The position numbers and the translations under genes were made by a program. A stretch of DNA of 24,845 bases. Origin: CAZIVO01 sp964542765 (GTDB lineage: Bacteria; Planctomycetota; UBA1135; UBA2386). This document shows positions 8,798-16,409 of this stretch, piece by piece. The notes beneath the pieces were generated by a model that made no database searches, was not told the origin of the DNA, and saw nothing but the letters and a program-made list of their open reading frames with translations. The DNA lies in NCBI GenBank assembly GCA_964542765.1, contig CAZIVO010000048.1, forward strand, positions 1-24,845. The letters run 5' to 3'. Positions within the stretch are counted from its first letter, which is position 1. Each line of letters starts with the position of its first letter.

Positions 8798-9588
8798 ACA
8801 TCTTCCTTCATTGCTGAAACAGTGGATTCGTGATCCTGTTCACGTGCCAGTCTCTGGAAGAAGCGTATCACGCGTGGGTCCTCGCTTTGTTCGCGTAGCT
8901 GCCTGGGCTTGCCATCTGCAATGATACCGCGGTCTTCTCTGTCGAGCAGTACTGCTCGATCAACGATGGAATAGATACTGGGAAGTTCGTGGGTCACGAT
9001 GACAACGGTGATGCTGAGGGTCTCCACCAAGCGGATGATCAAGGCGTCAAGTTCAGCCGAATTCACTGGATCGAGCCCTGCCGAGGGCTCATCGAGGAAG
9101 ATGATGTGGGGGTCGAGCGCGAGCGCGCGCGCTACCGCCGCTCGCTTGCACATTCCGCCACTTGCTTCCTCGGGCAGGAAATGTTCGAAACCAGCGAGGC
9201 CAACCATCTGCAACTTCATTTTAGCAATGAGGTTGTGAGCTTTCGCAGGCAAGGAAGTGTGTTCCTCCAAGGGCAAGCGAACATTTTCGAGCAGAGTCAG
9301 GGAACCGAACAGGGCATTGCTCTGGAAGGCCACACCTATCGATCGCAGGGTGGCGGTGAGAGCGTTGTGGCCCACGTTGTAGATCTCGCGCCCATCCACC
9401 GTGATCTTGCCCTTGCTCGGGGGGAGCAGTCCGATCATGGCGCGCAGTAGAGTGCTCTTGCCACTTCCCGATCCTCCGAGAATTCCAAAGATCTCGCCGC
9501 GGCGGATTTCCAGGTCAATGCCTTCGAGGATTGCGGTATCCCCATATTGGAGTGTGAGATCTTCGGTGGTGATGATGGCCGATGGCAT
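8794..9588 (-). CDS. mlaF: MlaF-family ATP-binding protein of the lipid ABC transporter
   Basis: A 264-aa ATPase with Walker A GGSGSGKST, Q-loop AFQSNALFGSLTLLENVRLPL, Walker B IIFLDEPSAGLDP and switch His in VTHELPSI. Together with neighbouring mlaD and mlaE these identify the Mla type. The signature reads ASGGMCKR, with Cys where MlaF proteins usually have Ala; the essential SGG core is intact. The open frame continues upstream inside mlaE, but the N-terminal 47 residues of that longer version are Arg/Cys-rich and unlike an ABC fold. ATG 9588, two bases after the mlaE stop, is therefore the start. Its stop overlaps mlaD. It energises phospholipid movement between the inner membrane and the MCE channel. 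Confidence 0.92.
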   Translation of the reverse strand: MPSAIITTEDLTLQYGDTAILEGIDLEIRRGEIFGILGGSGSGKSTLLRAMIGLLPPSKGKITVDGREIYNVGHNALTATLRSIGVAFQSNALFGSLTLLENVRLPLEEHTSLPAKAHNLIAKMKLQMVGLAGFEHFLPEEASGGMCKRAAVARALALDPHIIFLDEPSAGLDPVNSAELDALIIRLVETLSITVVIVTHELPSIYSIVDRAVLLDREDRGIIADGKPRQLREQSEDPRVIRFFQRLAREQDHESTVSAMKEDV

Positions 9589-9590
9589 GA

Positions 9591-10751
9591 TCAGATCCCG
9601 AGGATGTAATAGAGGATCGCAAAGAGTCCGTTGGCGATGACGATCATCACAATTGCGCTGACCACTGCCGATGTCGTGGATGCGCCGACACCTGCGGCAC
9701 CGCCTCGTGTCTGTATTCCGCGAATACAACCGAATGCGGCGATGATCATTCCGTAGGCGAAGGCCTTGAACAAGCCGCCGAACAGGTCATAAAGATCGAG
9801 TTCCACCAGGAGTTGGCTGCAGTAGGTGATGAGCGGCAACTGCAGGACGAAGACGGAAACCACCGCTCCACCGGCAAGCCCTGCCAGGATCGAGCCCATG
9901 CTGAGGAGTGGTGTGACTGCGATGGCGGCCAGGATCCTGGGGATGATGAGGAACCGTGTCGGGTTCAGCCCCATCGTGGACAGGGCAGCGATCTCCTCGT
10001 TGATCTTCATGGTCCCGAGTTCGGCGGCAAATGCAGATGACGAGCGTGCTGCGAGGATGATGGCCGTCATCAAAGGGGCGAGTTCGCGAACCATCGTCTT
10101 GCCGACGACCAGGGCCAAGAAAACATCGCCACCATACTCATGCAAGATGTTGGCGGATTGGTAGGCGATGATCAGCCCGGTCAGAAAGCCAACCAGAAAG
10201 ACCACCGGTACGGCATGGACACCGGCATCCTGAGTGACGCGAGCGACGTCGCGCCAGCGGATGAGCCGAGGATGTCGGGCTGCGTGCAACAGAGCCAGAA
10301 CGATTTCGCCCAGCGATGAGATGAGGGAGAAACAATCCCGGAACAGGGCCAGAGCCTGTGAACCGACATTTTCCACCATCGTGCGGCGGTGTGGAATGCT
10401 CGCCACTTCCCCGGGAGGCCCTTTCCGGAAGATGTTGAGCAGGATGCTGTATTCATCAGGGAAGTTCTGGATCCTCAACTTGCGGTCCGCGCGCCGGGCA
10501 TACCGCTCGATTTCCAGGATGAATCCGACTCCAGCGGTGTCGCAATAGGTGACGCCGCCGGCTTCGATGGTGATCTCCTGGGGCCTGGATCGCTGCAGCT
10601 TCCGCAGCGCCCGGAGCCAGATATTGCTGATGGTCTGTGCGTCGAGGTGGCCGCCGAGGTGAATGATCAGGTGGCGACCACTATCGCGCTCCATGCGCAA
10701 AGTGGCTTTTCGTGCGCCTTGCGAGGAGTCTCGATCAACAATTTCGGGCAT
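9591..10751 (-). CDS. mlaE: MlaE-family permease with N-terminal STAS domain
   Basis: A 386-aa inner-membrane permease. Residues of about 15-110 form a STAS domain (TIEAGGVTYCDTAGVGFI contains the conserved switch region, with Thr at the site that is functionally critical in MlaB). From about residue 150 comes the MlaE permease domain, including VVFLVGFLTGLIIAYQSA, VRELAPLMTAIILAARSSSA and INEEIAALSTMGLNP. In E. coli the STAS protein MlaB is separate; here it is fused, an architecture known in other lineages, which explains the absence of an mlaB gene. ATG 10751 was chosen because AGGA at 10759-10762 lies 7 nt upstream and the longer frame would run into aspS. First gene of the operon; divergent from aspS across 84 bp that must hold both promoters. 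Confidence 0.92.
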   Translation of the reverse strand: MPEIVDRDSSQGARKATLRMERDSGRHLIIHLGGHLDAQTISNIWLRALRKLQRSRPQEITIEAGGVTYCDTAGVGFILEIERYARRADRKLRIQNFPDEYSILLNIFRKGPPGEVASIPHRRTMVENVGSQALALFRDCFSLISSLGEIVLALLHAARHPRLIRWRDVARVTQDAGVHAVPVVFLVGFLTGLIIAYQSANILHEYGGDVFLALVVGKTMVRELAPLMTAIILAARSSSAFAAELGTMKINEEIAALSTMGLNPTRFLIIPRILAAIAVTPLLSMGSILAGLAGGAVVSVFVLQLPLITYCSQLLVELDLYDLFGGLFKAFAYGMIIAAFGCIRGIQTRGGAAGVGASTTSAVVSAIVMIVIANGLFAILYYILGI

Positions 10752-10835
10752 ACCTTGTTCCTGAGGAAATGTATCCCGAGAGAAGAGCGGAACAATGCTT
10801 TTGCGTGAACCGCCGCGAAGGTACAAGCTCGCGCC

Positions 10836-12626
10836 ATGTCTAGCTGGCAACGAACTCACACCTGTGGCGAATTGACGAAGGATGATGTAGGCGCAAGCAT
10901 TGTCCTCAATGGTTGGATCGAGAACCACAGGGATCATGGCGGGGTCCTCTTCATCGATATCCGGGATCGCTATGGTGTGACCCAGGCTGTCGTCCGAGAG
11001 GGTTCGCAGGCCGATCTTCTGGAGCGAGCTGGCCGGCTGGGTGCCGAAGATGTGGTTTCGATCGTCGGAGATGTTTCTCTCAGGGATGCCGACAAGGTCA
11101 ACAGCAAGCGGTTGACCGGCGAGATCGAGATCGTGGTCCGGGATCTGACCATCCTCAATGAGGCTGAGACCCCGCCCTTTGAAGTTCTCGACGATGCTGA
11201 GGCCAATGAGGAACTGCGGATGCGCTTCCGCTATCTCGATCTACGGCGGCGGCCCATCGCGCATGCTCTCGAGTGTCGTTCCAAGTTCGTCTGCTCTGTT
11301 CGAAATTGTCTCGCCGAACAGAACTTCATGGATCTGGAGACGCCCATTCTCACCAAGAGTACGCCAGAGGGTGCGCGGGATTACCTGGTCCCCAGTCGGG
11401 TCAGCCCGGGAAGATTCTATGCATTGCCGCAAAGCCCACAGATCTTCAAGCAATTGCTGATGGTCTCCGGCATGGATCGTTACTACCAGATCGCACGGTG
11501 TTTTCGTGACGAGGATCTGCGGGCTGATCGGCAGCCTGAGTTCACACAGATCGATATAGAGATGTCTTTCGTGGAGGAAGGCGACGTCTTGAGTTTGACC
11601 GAAGATCTCATGATCCGTGGAATGAGCGAGGGCTTCGGGATCGAGTTGCCCAGGCCTTTCTTGCGAATCGATTATGAGGAAGCGTTGCAGCGCTTTGGTT
11701 CTGACAAGCCGGATACACGCTTTGGCATGGAACTCACCGATGTCACCGAGGTGGCCGCTCAGAGCAGTTTCAAAGTCTTCGCCGGTGCGGTTGCTGACGG
11801 TGGCATTGTCAAGGGATTGCGCGTAGAGGGCCGGGCTGATGAGTTCTCACGCAAGGATATCGATGCGCTGGCGACTTTCGTGGCCGATTATGGGGCGCGT
11901 GGACTGGCATGGGCAAAGGTCACGGCCGAGGGCTTGACGGGGCCTATTGCCCGCTTCTACGAAGGCGAGGATGCGCGTGTCTTGCTAGCTCCTTTCGGGG
12001 CGGTTCCTGGAGATCTCTTGCTCTTCGTGGCGGACACCGCCTCGACGGTGCATCGGGCGCTTGGAGAACTGCGGGTTCAACTTGGCAACCGGTTGGGATT
12101 GCGCGACCCAACCAAGCATGAGTGTTGCTGGGTCACGGGTTTCCCTATGTTCGTTCGCAACGAAGAGCGCGGCCGCTGGGATAGCTCACATCATCCCTTC
12201 ACTGCGCCTGTTGACTGGGATATCGAGGATTTTTCCCAGGACACGGCCAACATCCGATCTCGAGCTTATGACCTGTGCATGAATGGCTGGGAACTGGGAT
12301 CGGGAAGCGTTCGAATCCATCGGCGTGACGTTCAGCGAAGAGTCTTTGACTTCTTGGGGATCAGCGAAGAAGAGCAGAAGATGAAGTTCGGCTTTCTGCT
12401 CGAAGCATTCCGCTATGGTGCGCCGCCTCATGGGGGGATAGCACTCGGACTCGATCGTATCGTGACGCTAGCGCTTGGCCTGGACTCAATCAGGGACGTC
12501 ATCGCTTTCCCCAAGACTACCAGCGCAACAGATCTGATGTGTGATGCTCCGGGGGTTGTGGCACCCGAGCAACTTGCGGACCTTCATATCATTGCGCAGC
12601 CGCCTGATTCGTCGGCGCCCCACTGA
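10836..12626 (+). CDS. aspS: Aspartyl-tRNA synthetase (bacterial type, probably non-discriminating)
   Basis: The 596-aa class IIb synthetase is full length for the bacterial form (E. coli 590). The OB-fold anticodon-binding domain is at about 8-110, motif 2 includes FRDEDLRADRQPEFTQID, a GAD insertion occupies about 290-420, and motif 3 reads GGIALGLDRIV near 540. In the OB fold the loop reads RDHGG with His34. Non-discriminating AspRSs (P. aeruginosa His31) have His here, whereas E. coli, which charges only tRNA-Asp, has Leu. By that published rule this enzyme may also aspartylate tRNA-Asn and need GatCAB; this is an inference from one residue. ATG 10836 gives the standard N-terminus; only a distant GAAGG lies upstream. 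The gene is divergent from the mlaE operon. Confidence 0.97.
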   Translation: MSSWQRTHTCGELTKDDVGASIVLNGWIENHRDHGGVLFIDIRDRYGVTQAVVREGSQADLLERAGRLGAEDVVSIVGDVSLRDADKVNSKRLTGEIEIVVRDLTILNEAETPPFEVLDDAEANEELRMRFRYLDLRRRPIAHALECRSKFVCSVRNCLAEQNFMDLETPILTKSTPEGARDYLVPSRVSPGRFYALPQSPQIFKQLLMVSGMDRYYQIARCFRDEDLRADRQPEFTQIDIEMSFVEEGDVLSLTEDLMIRGMSEGFGIELPRPFLRIDYEEALQRFGSDKPDTRFGMELTDVTEVAAQSSFKVFAGAVADGGIVKGLRVEGRADEFSRKDIDALATFVADYGARGLAWAKVTAEGLTGPIARFYEGEDARVLLAPFGAVPGDLLLFVADTASTVHRALGELRVQLGNRLGLRDPTKHECCWVTGFPMFVRNEERGRWDSSHHPFTAPVDWDIEDFSQDTANIRSRAYDLCMNGWELGSGSVRIHRRDVQRRVFDFLGISEEEQKMKFGFLLEAFRYGAPPHGGIALGLDRIVTLALGLDSIRDVIAFPKTTSATDLMCDAPGVVAPEQLADLHIIAQPPDSSAPH

Positions 12627-12711
12627 CGGGTTTTGCCGTCTTTGAGTCTCGAACATCCCGGCACGTGGGAGTTAGTGCTGCCTTACGTCTCTCGAAATGA
12701 GAGCTGACTCG

Positions 12712-14010
12712 TCAGTTGCTGCCACCCGATGCAGTTGTCGTTAATTTTCTGAGTGCTGCTTCGGTGATGGCGGGGAGTAACTCATCGGCGATGGTGTCGT
12801 GCCCGAGTTTGGAGTAATGGAGGTCAGTGGGCAGGTAGAACTCGTTTGCCTGCGACTTGGCTGACAGGACGGGTCCGAGATCTATGCATTCGACACCGAT
12901 GCTTTCGCAACGACGTCGGAATCGTTCTGCTCCGAGCCCTTGCTGGTACCGGCCCTTCTCCAGCCCACTGCTCTCGAGGGCGATGTCATAGATCCCCGGC
13001 CAGACTTGAACGAAGCTTGGCAGGATTGCGCTCACAACAGGGATCGGGCCTGCCAAGGCCAGCATGTCGCGGATGTTTTGCTCCATGGAATCGAGGACAT
13101 CTGCGGTGACCGCCAGCGGTTCGACCGCATCCATGAATAGACCTTCGGTCAGTGGCTTTGTGAACCGGTCGTATCGGTTCTTTTCTTCCGGTGTGAGAGC
13201 GAGTGTAGAATTGTCGATTGCGAGAGCTGGGAGGTTTGATTCCAGGAATTTTTCGATCACGAACCAGGACTTGAGTTTCAGAGCCAGTCGTGCCCGAAAG
13301 TTCGAGTTCAACCAGCGAGCTGTTTGCGTGTCGAAGTAGTAACCGTTGATCACTTTCTTTGGGCCGAAGAAGTCACCATGGAAGTCGTTTCCCGTGTATG
13401 GGCAGGAAACGATCAGGTCCGGCTGAAATTCGTCGCGGTAGCGTTGTAGATCGCGGATATGTTCAGCATGCCCGTTTCCTGGGATGCCGGCGTTGCCGAT
13501 GGTGACGGGTCGCCCAAGCGCCTTGGCAAGCCGGTCACGGAGGAGATTGGGGAAGGCTTCCTCGGCTTCGACGCCGTGGCCGAAGGTCATGGAATCACCC
13601 AGGAAGAGAACTCGATATTCGTCTGGAGTCCTTGGTCCAACATCTGGGCTACGCATTCCGAGATTGTTCAATTCGATGTGCGTCAGCCGGCCTTCGACGA
13701 ACTTGACTCCCCTGTAGTCAGCTTTCGTGCGCAGGGAACCACTGCTGTCGGTCTCGTTGAAGTCGTAGACAGCGCCCAAGGCGGCGAAGGCCGGGTGTTC
13801 GGGGTGGGATCTCAGATAGATTTCGAAACCCGCCAGGGTGCTCCCCAGAGCTAATACCAGGGAAGCAGCGGCCACGAGGAGCTTCTTTCTGAGTTGTCGT
13901 AGTGTTCCGTTTCGCACGCCCTTGTGCGCTCGAGGTGAAGCCTCCTTCGCGAAAGGCTGCGGATGGAAAGGGTCCGTGAGAACCGGGTGCTCGATGAGAA
14001 TCTGGGTCAA
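12712..14010 (-). CDS. Membrane-anchored SGNH/GDSL-family hydrolase
   Basis: A 432-aa protein with an N-terminal cytoplasmic stretch, a single hydrophobic segment (about 44-65) that serves as signal anchor, and an extracytoplasmic SGNH hydrolase domain. Block I is VLFLGDSMTFGHG (nucleophile Ser140), a Gly block is NAGIPGNG (173-180), block III is TGNDF with Asn208, and the C-terminal block is TDLHYSKLGH with Asp396 and His398 or His404. Such enzymes deacylate or acylate polysaccharides, lipids or small esters; the substrate is not predictable. The start is uncertain: TTG 14010 lacks a ribosome-binding site, and an in-frame GTG at 13917 keeps the membrane anchor. A strong promoter with operator-like palindromes lies 35-80 bp upstream of TTG 14010, so expression is probably controlled by a dedicated repressor encoded elsewhere. 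Confidence 0.85.
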   Translation of the reverse strand: MTQILIEHPVLTDPFHPQPFAKEASPRAHKGVRNGTLRQLRKKLLVAAASLVLALGSTLAGFEIYLRSHPEHPAFAALGAVYDFNETDSSGSLRTKADYRGVKFVEGRLTHIELNNLGMRSPDVGPRTPDEYRVLFLGDSMTFGHGVEAEEAFPNLLRDRLAKALGRPVTIGNAGIPGNGHAEHIRDLQRYRDEFQPDLIVSCPYTGNDFHGDFFGPKKVINGYYFDTQTARWLNSNFRARLALKLKSWFVIEKFLESNLPALAIDNSTLALTPEEKNRYDRFTKPLTEGLFMDAVEPLAVTADVLDSMEQNIRDMLALAGPIPVVSAILPSFVQVWPGIYDIALESSGLEKGRYQQGLGAERFRRRCESIGVECIDLGPVLSAKSQANEFYLPTDLHYSKLGHDTIADELLPAITEAALRKLTTTASGGSN

Positions 14011-14046
14011 GGGGATGATCCGGGGTTGGGGAAGGGGAGTTACAAG

Positions 14047-14075
14047 ATCCTATCATTTTCGTTCGACCGTGTCAA
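14047..14075 (-). promoter_or_regulatory. Promoter P1 of the SGNH hydrolase with operator-like spacer
   Basis: Read on the minus strand, a perfect -35 TTGACA (14070-14075) is followed by exactly 17 nt and TAGGAT (14047-14052). Transcription would start near 14040, about 30 nt before TTG 14010. The spacer begins CGGTCGAAC, part of a degenerate copy (10 of 12 bases, 14059-14070) of the palindrome that is perfect at 14351-14362. A regulator bound there would block RNA polymerase. Confidence 0.75.
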
Positions 14076-14080
14076 ATGGA

Positions 14081-14092
14081 ACGGTCTACCGT
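14081..14092. promoter_or_regulatory. Operator-like near-palindrome upstream of P1
   Basis: ACGGTCTACCGT differs at one base from the perfect palindrome ACGGTCGACCGT at 14351-14362. It lies just upstream of the P1 -35 element, at about -42 to -53 relative to the predicted start. Together with the copy inside the P1 spacer it forms a pair of sites 22 bp apart centre to centre, i.e. about two helical turns. Confidence 0.6.
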
Positions 14093-14273
14093 AATAATCT
14101 TGCCGGGTACAGCGCTTACGTGAGGCTGCCAAGACCAGGCATGAGCGATCCACGCGGCCGCGGGATCGTCGCCTGGGTGGCGACAACGCATGGGCAGTCC
14201 GAACCGCTGTAGCGCGGGCCGGCTTCAAGTTCTCGATATGATGGGCTGTTTGACAATCCCGGAAGCAGCGGCG

Positions 14274-14301
14274 CAGCCTTTCCTTGGTCATGGAAAGGCT
14301 G
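14274..14301 (-). repeat. Perfect 10-bp inverted repeat with 8-nt loop
   Basis: CAGCCTTTCC (14274-14283) and GGAAAGGCTG (14292-14301) are exact reverse complements separated by 8 nt. No T-run follows on either strand, so it is not a standard intrinsic terminator. On the minus strand it lies about 30-60 nt downstream of the predicted P2 start, and the loop begins with ATG. It could be a leader RNA stem, an mRNA-stability element or a binding site. Confidence 0.55.
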
Positions 14302-14338
14302 ATTGAAGAGCTGCAAACGAGTATTAAATACGCTCTAC

Positions 14339-14367
14339 ACCATACCAAATACGGTCGACCGTGTCAA
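14339..14367 (-). promoter_or_regulatory. Promoter P2 with a perfect 12-bp palindromic operator in its spacer
   Basis: On the minus strand TTGACA (14362-14367), a 17-nt spacer and TATGGT (14339-14344) form a strong sigma-70-type promoter. The perfect palindrome ACGGTCGACCGT (14351-14362) fills most of the spacer and shares its last base with the -35 hexamer. The 13-bp string TCGACCGTGTCAA (plus strand) is identical at P1 (14063-14075) and P2 (14355-14367). The transcript would start near 14332 and run toward P1 through sequence with no recognised gene. Confidence 0.7.
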
Positions 14368-14470
14368 GAATGGGGTGGGCAGAGTTCCGTGTCAGAAAGC
14401 CGCATATCGGCAGGCGAAGACCGGATGGATATGGCTATTGGATGGGCGCTGGATCGCGAATGGACCGGCG

Positions 14471-16315
14471 TCAGGGTGACTTCAGAGTCTGATCCAGGCT
14501 GCGTTGGGTGATCGCATGATAGCGTGGTCGGGCGCGGCTATAGATGCTCAGCGCGCGCTCGCGACCGTCCGGAGTCTTGGCCATTTCGCGATAAAGGGGC
14601 TCGAGGAATTTGCGACGGCCTACCTCTAGCAAGAATTCTTCCAGGCGGTTGTCGGCCGCGCGATGGCCGTGTCGAACGCATAGCCGGAGCCAGGCGGCGA
14701 GGATCTCCGAATTACGGGACCGGGTGAGGTCGAAGGTCTGATCGAGCTCCTCGATCTGGCTCGACTCCAACTTATCGGGCATGTGGTTGAGGAAGTGCAG
14801 CCACTGATGAGTGACCCAGCCATGGGTTTCGAGATCGCGCGCAGGAATGCCTGCCCGCCATGCGGATTGCTGGGCATCGACCGCTTCGAAAGCTTGGCTG
14901 TTGGGGCGGTGAGCATCGGCCGGGATCGAAGTTCCTTCGATCCATTCCACGAGGTCGATCACACCGCTTTCCGTCAGCAGATGTTTCCGGAGATAGGACA
15001 GGAACTCGGCTGTCGTGGCACTGCGGAAGGAGTGATCTGCAAACCAGCCTTGGAGGAATGAGTCGAAAGCCGGGCGTCCCACGGCCGCTTCGATGGTCCG
15101 GAGCAGAGCGGCACCCTTATCATATGGCACGGCCGTCATGTTGTCATCGGGATCACGGCCACGCAGATCAGGGTACAGTTTCCGTAGCTCCTTACTCAGG
15201 CGGGGGAGTTCTTCATCGAGTGCTTGCATGCCGATCAAGGTTTCCATTCTGGCACGCTCCTCACCGAAGACAGCTTCCATGATTCTCTGCTCCAGATAGA
15301 CGGTGAAGCCCTCGTTGAGCCAGAAGTCGCTCCAAGTTGCATTTGTGACGAGATTGCCTGACCAGGAGTGGGCGAGTTCATGCGCGACCAAGGCGACCAG
15401 TGATTTGTCTCCGGCGATGATGGTGGGGGTTGCAAAGGTAAGACGCGGGTTTTCCATGCCGCCGAAAGGAAAGGCAGCCGGAAGAATGAGAAGGTCGTAG
15501 CGCCCCCAGCGGTAAGGTCCGAACAGGGTTTCGCAGGCTCGCAACATGTCGTCCATGTCCTCGAACTCGGCGGCGGCCGCTTCGGCGATCGTGGGCGCTG
15601 CCCAGACGCCGCAACGTGGCGAGATCTCACGAAAGGTCAACTCGCCGCAGGCCAAGGCAACCAGATAGGAGGGGATGGCCTGGGGCATTCGGAAAAGTCG
15701 CACACGAGAATCTTCGGGGTCGGGGCCGAGTTGCTCGGCCGCCATGACAACTTGCAGTTCGGCCGGTGCCCGTATACGGGCATCAAAGGTCATGCGCACA
15801 CCGGGGCTGTCCTGGAGGGGGATCCAGGTTCGGGTCAGGATGGCCTGCCCTTGCGTGTAGAGGAAAGGGCTGTTGCCCGCAGTTTGCTCGGGTTCGAGCC
15901 ATTGGAGTGCCGCGGCTTCGGGTCTGGTGGCGTAGCCAACCGTGACCTGCGAGTCTTGGTCATCGAGTTTGATGCGAAGTGCATCCCCGAGCAGGTCGCT
16001 GCCCGATTCCAAGTCAAAAGGCCGAGGTCGGCCATCGGCACCAGTGACCGAGTTGATTTCGAGTCCATTCACATCGAGGATGAGCGGGGCTTGAGCATCA
16101 TGTCGTTCGAACGACAAGGTGACGGTTCCCTCTATTTTGTGAGCGTCGAAATCGAGACCGAGATCGAGGTCCATGTGAACGACGCAGACTTGCGCGGGCT
16201 TTGCGTGGCTGTGGTGATCCATCGTGTAGGGTGTTGAGGCCTGGGGCTGATGATCACCAACGCAGCCATGGCACAGGCTGAGTAACATGCCGGTGGCCAT
16301 CATCTCGCGCAGCAT
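14471..16315 (-). CDS. M1-family metallopeptidase, leukotriene-A4-hydrolase-like aminopeptidase
   Basis: A 614-aa zinc aminopeptidase. The exopeptidase motif GGMEN is at 285-289, the zinc motif HELAH at 312-316 (His312, Glu313, His316), the third ligand Glu335 is in WLNEGFTVYLE, and the transition-state Tyr398 is in AVPYDKGAALL. The sequence around QAILTRTWIPLQDSPGVRMTF and the helical C-terminal domain after 420 follow leukotriene A4 hydrolase and bacterial cold-active aminopeptidases rather than PepN. An N-terminal hydrophobic segment (about 7-20) with Cys15 and Cys18 suggests export and perhaps lipidation, although neither cysteine sits in a canonical lipobox. ATG 16315 is 7 nt after the mini-ORF that overlaps the thrS stop, so it is probably expressed with thrS. 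It probably trims peptides in the periplasm or at the cell surface. Confidence 0.92.
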   Translation of the reverse strand: MLREMMATGMLLSLCHGCVGDHQPQASTPYTMDHHSHAKPAQVCVVHMDLDLGLDFDAHKIEGTVTLSFERHDAQAPLILDVNGLEINSVTGADGRPRPFDLESGSDLLGDALRIKLDDQDSQVTVGYATRPEAAALQWLEPEQTAGNSPFLYTQGQAILTRTWIPLQDSPGVRMTFDARIRAPAELQVVMAAEQLGPDPEDSRVRLFRMPQAIPSYLVALACGELTFREISPRCGVWAAPTIAEAAAAEFEDMDDMLRACETLFGPYRWGRYDLLILPAAFPFGGMENPRLTFATPTIIAGDKSLVALVAHELAHSWSGNLVTNATWSDFWLNEGFTVYLEQRIMEAVFGEERARMETLIGMQALDEELPRLSKELRKLYPDLRGRDPDDNMTAVPYDKGAALLRTIEAAVGRPAFDSFLQGWFADHSFRSATTAEFLSYLRKHLLTESGVIDLVEWIEGTSIPADAHRPNSQAFEAVDAQQSAWRAGIPARDLETHGWVTHQWLHFLNHMPDKLESSQIEELDQTFDLTRSRNSEILAAWLRLCVRHGHRAADNRLEEFLLEVGRRKFLEPLYREMAKTPDGRERALSIYSRARPRYHAITQRSLDQTLKSP

Positions 16316-16322
16316 CGGTGTC

Positions 16323-16409
16323 TTAGAGTTTGTTGTCCTGGACGGGTGCGAGACTGGTCATGCCACGCTGCCATTCAGGTCGGGATAACTTGAGTGTCTC
16401 GACAACCAT
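16323..16409 (-). CDS. Possible 28-codon mini-ORF bridging thrS and the M1 peptidase
   Basis: On the minus strand an ATG shares its A with the thrS stop codon (TGATG junction at 16411-16407). It opens a 28-codon frame ending in TAA at 16323-16325, 7 nt before the peptidase ATG. The product begins MVVETLKLSRPEW and ends APVQDNKL, with no signal peptide or helix. TGATG junctions allow re-initiation, so translation could pass from thrS through this frame to the peptidase. I do not recognise the peptide, and a frame this short can arise by chance. Confidence 0.3.
   Translation of the reverse strand: MVVETLKLSRPEWQRGMTSLAPVQDNKL

Larger units (their letters stand above)
14011..14470. other. 460-bp gene-poor region with promoters, operators and a hairpin
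   Basis: No convincing protein-coding gene was found between the SGNH hydrolase and the M1 peptidase. The region holds two minus-strand promoters, three copies of a 12-bp operator-like palindrome and a 10-bp-stem hairpin (listed separately). An 83-codon minus-strand frame (14040-14291) begins inside the hairpin loop, lacks a ribosome-binding site and is Arg/Cys-rich, so I do not call it. From 14370 to 14470 I see nothing beyond the downstream end of the M1 peptidase transcript. Confidence 0.6.

Noticed and set aside
9589..9729. N-terminal extension of mlaF
   Set aside because: Lies inside mlaE, is Arg/Cys-rich, and ATG 9588 begins exactly at the ABC fold.
10752..10937. N-terminal extension of mlaE overlapping aspS
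   Set aside because: ATG 10751 has a ribosome-binding site; the extension is antisense to the aspS start and has no domain.
12625..12640. Possible terminator after aspS (GACGG, 6-nt loop, CCGTC, then TTTG)
   Set aside because: Only a 5-bp stem and a three-T tail, too weak to call.
14040..14291. Minus-strand 83-codon frame after P2, beginning MTKERLRRC
   Set aside because: The start resembles a TetR N-terminus for a few residues, but the rest is Arg/Cys-rich with no helix-turn-helix pattern and no ribosome-binding site.
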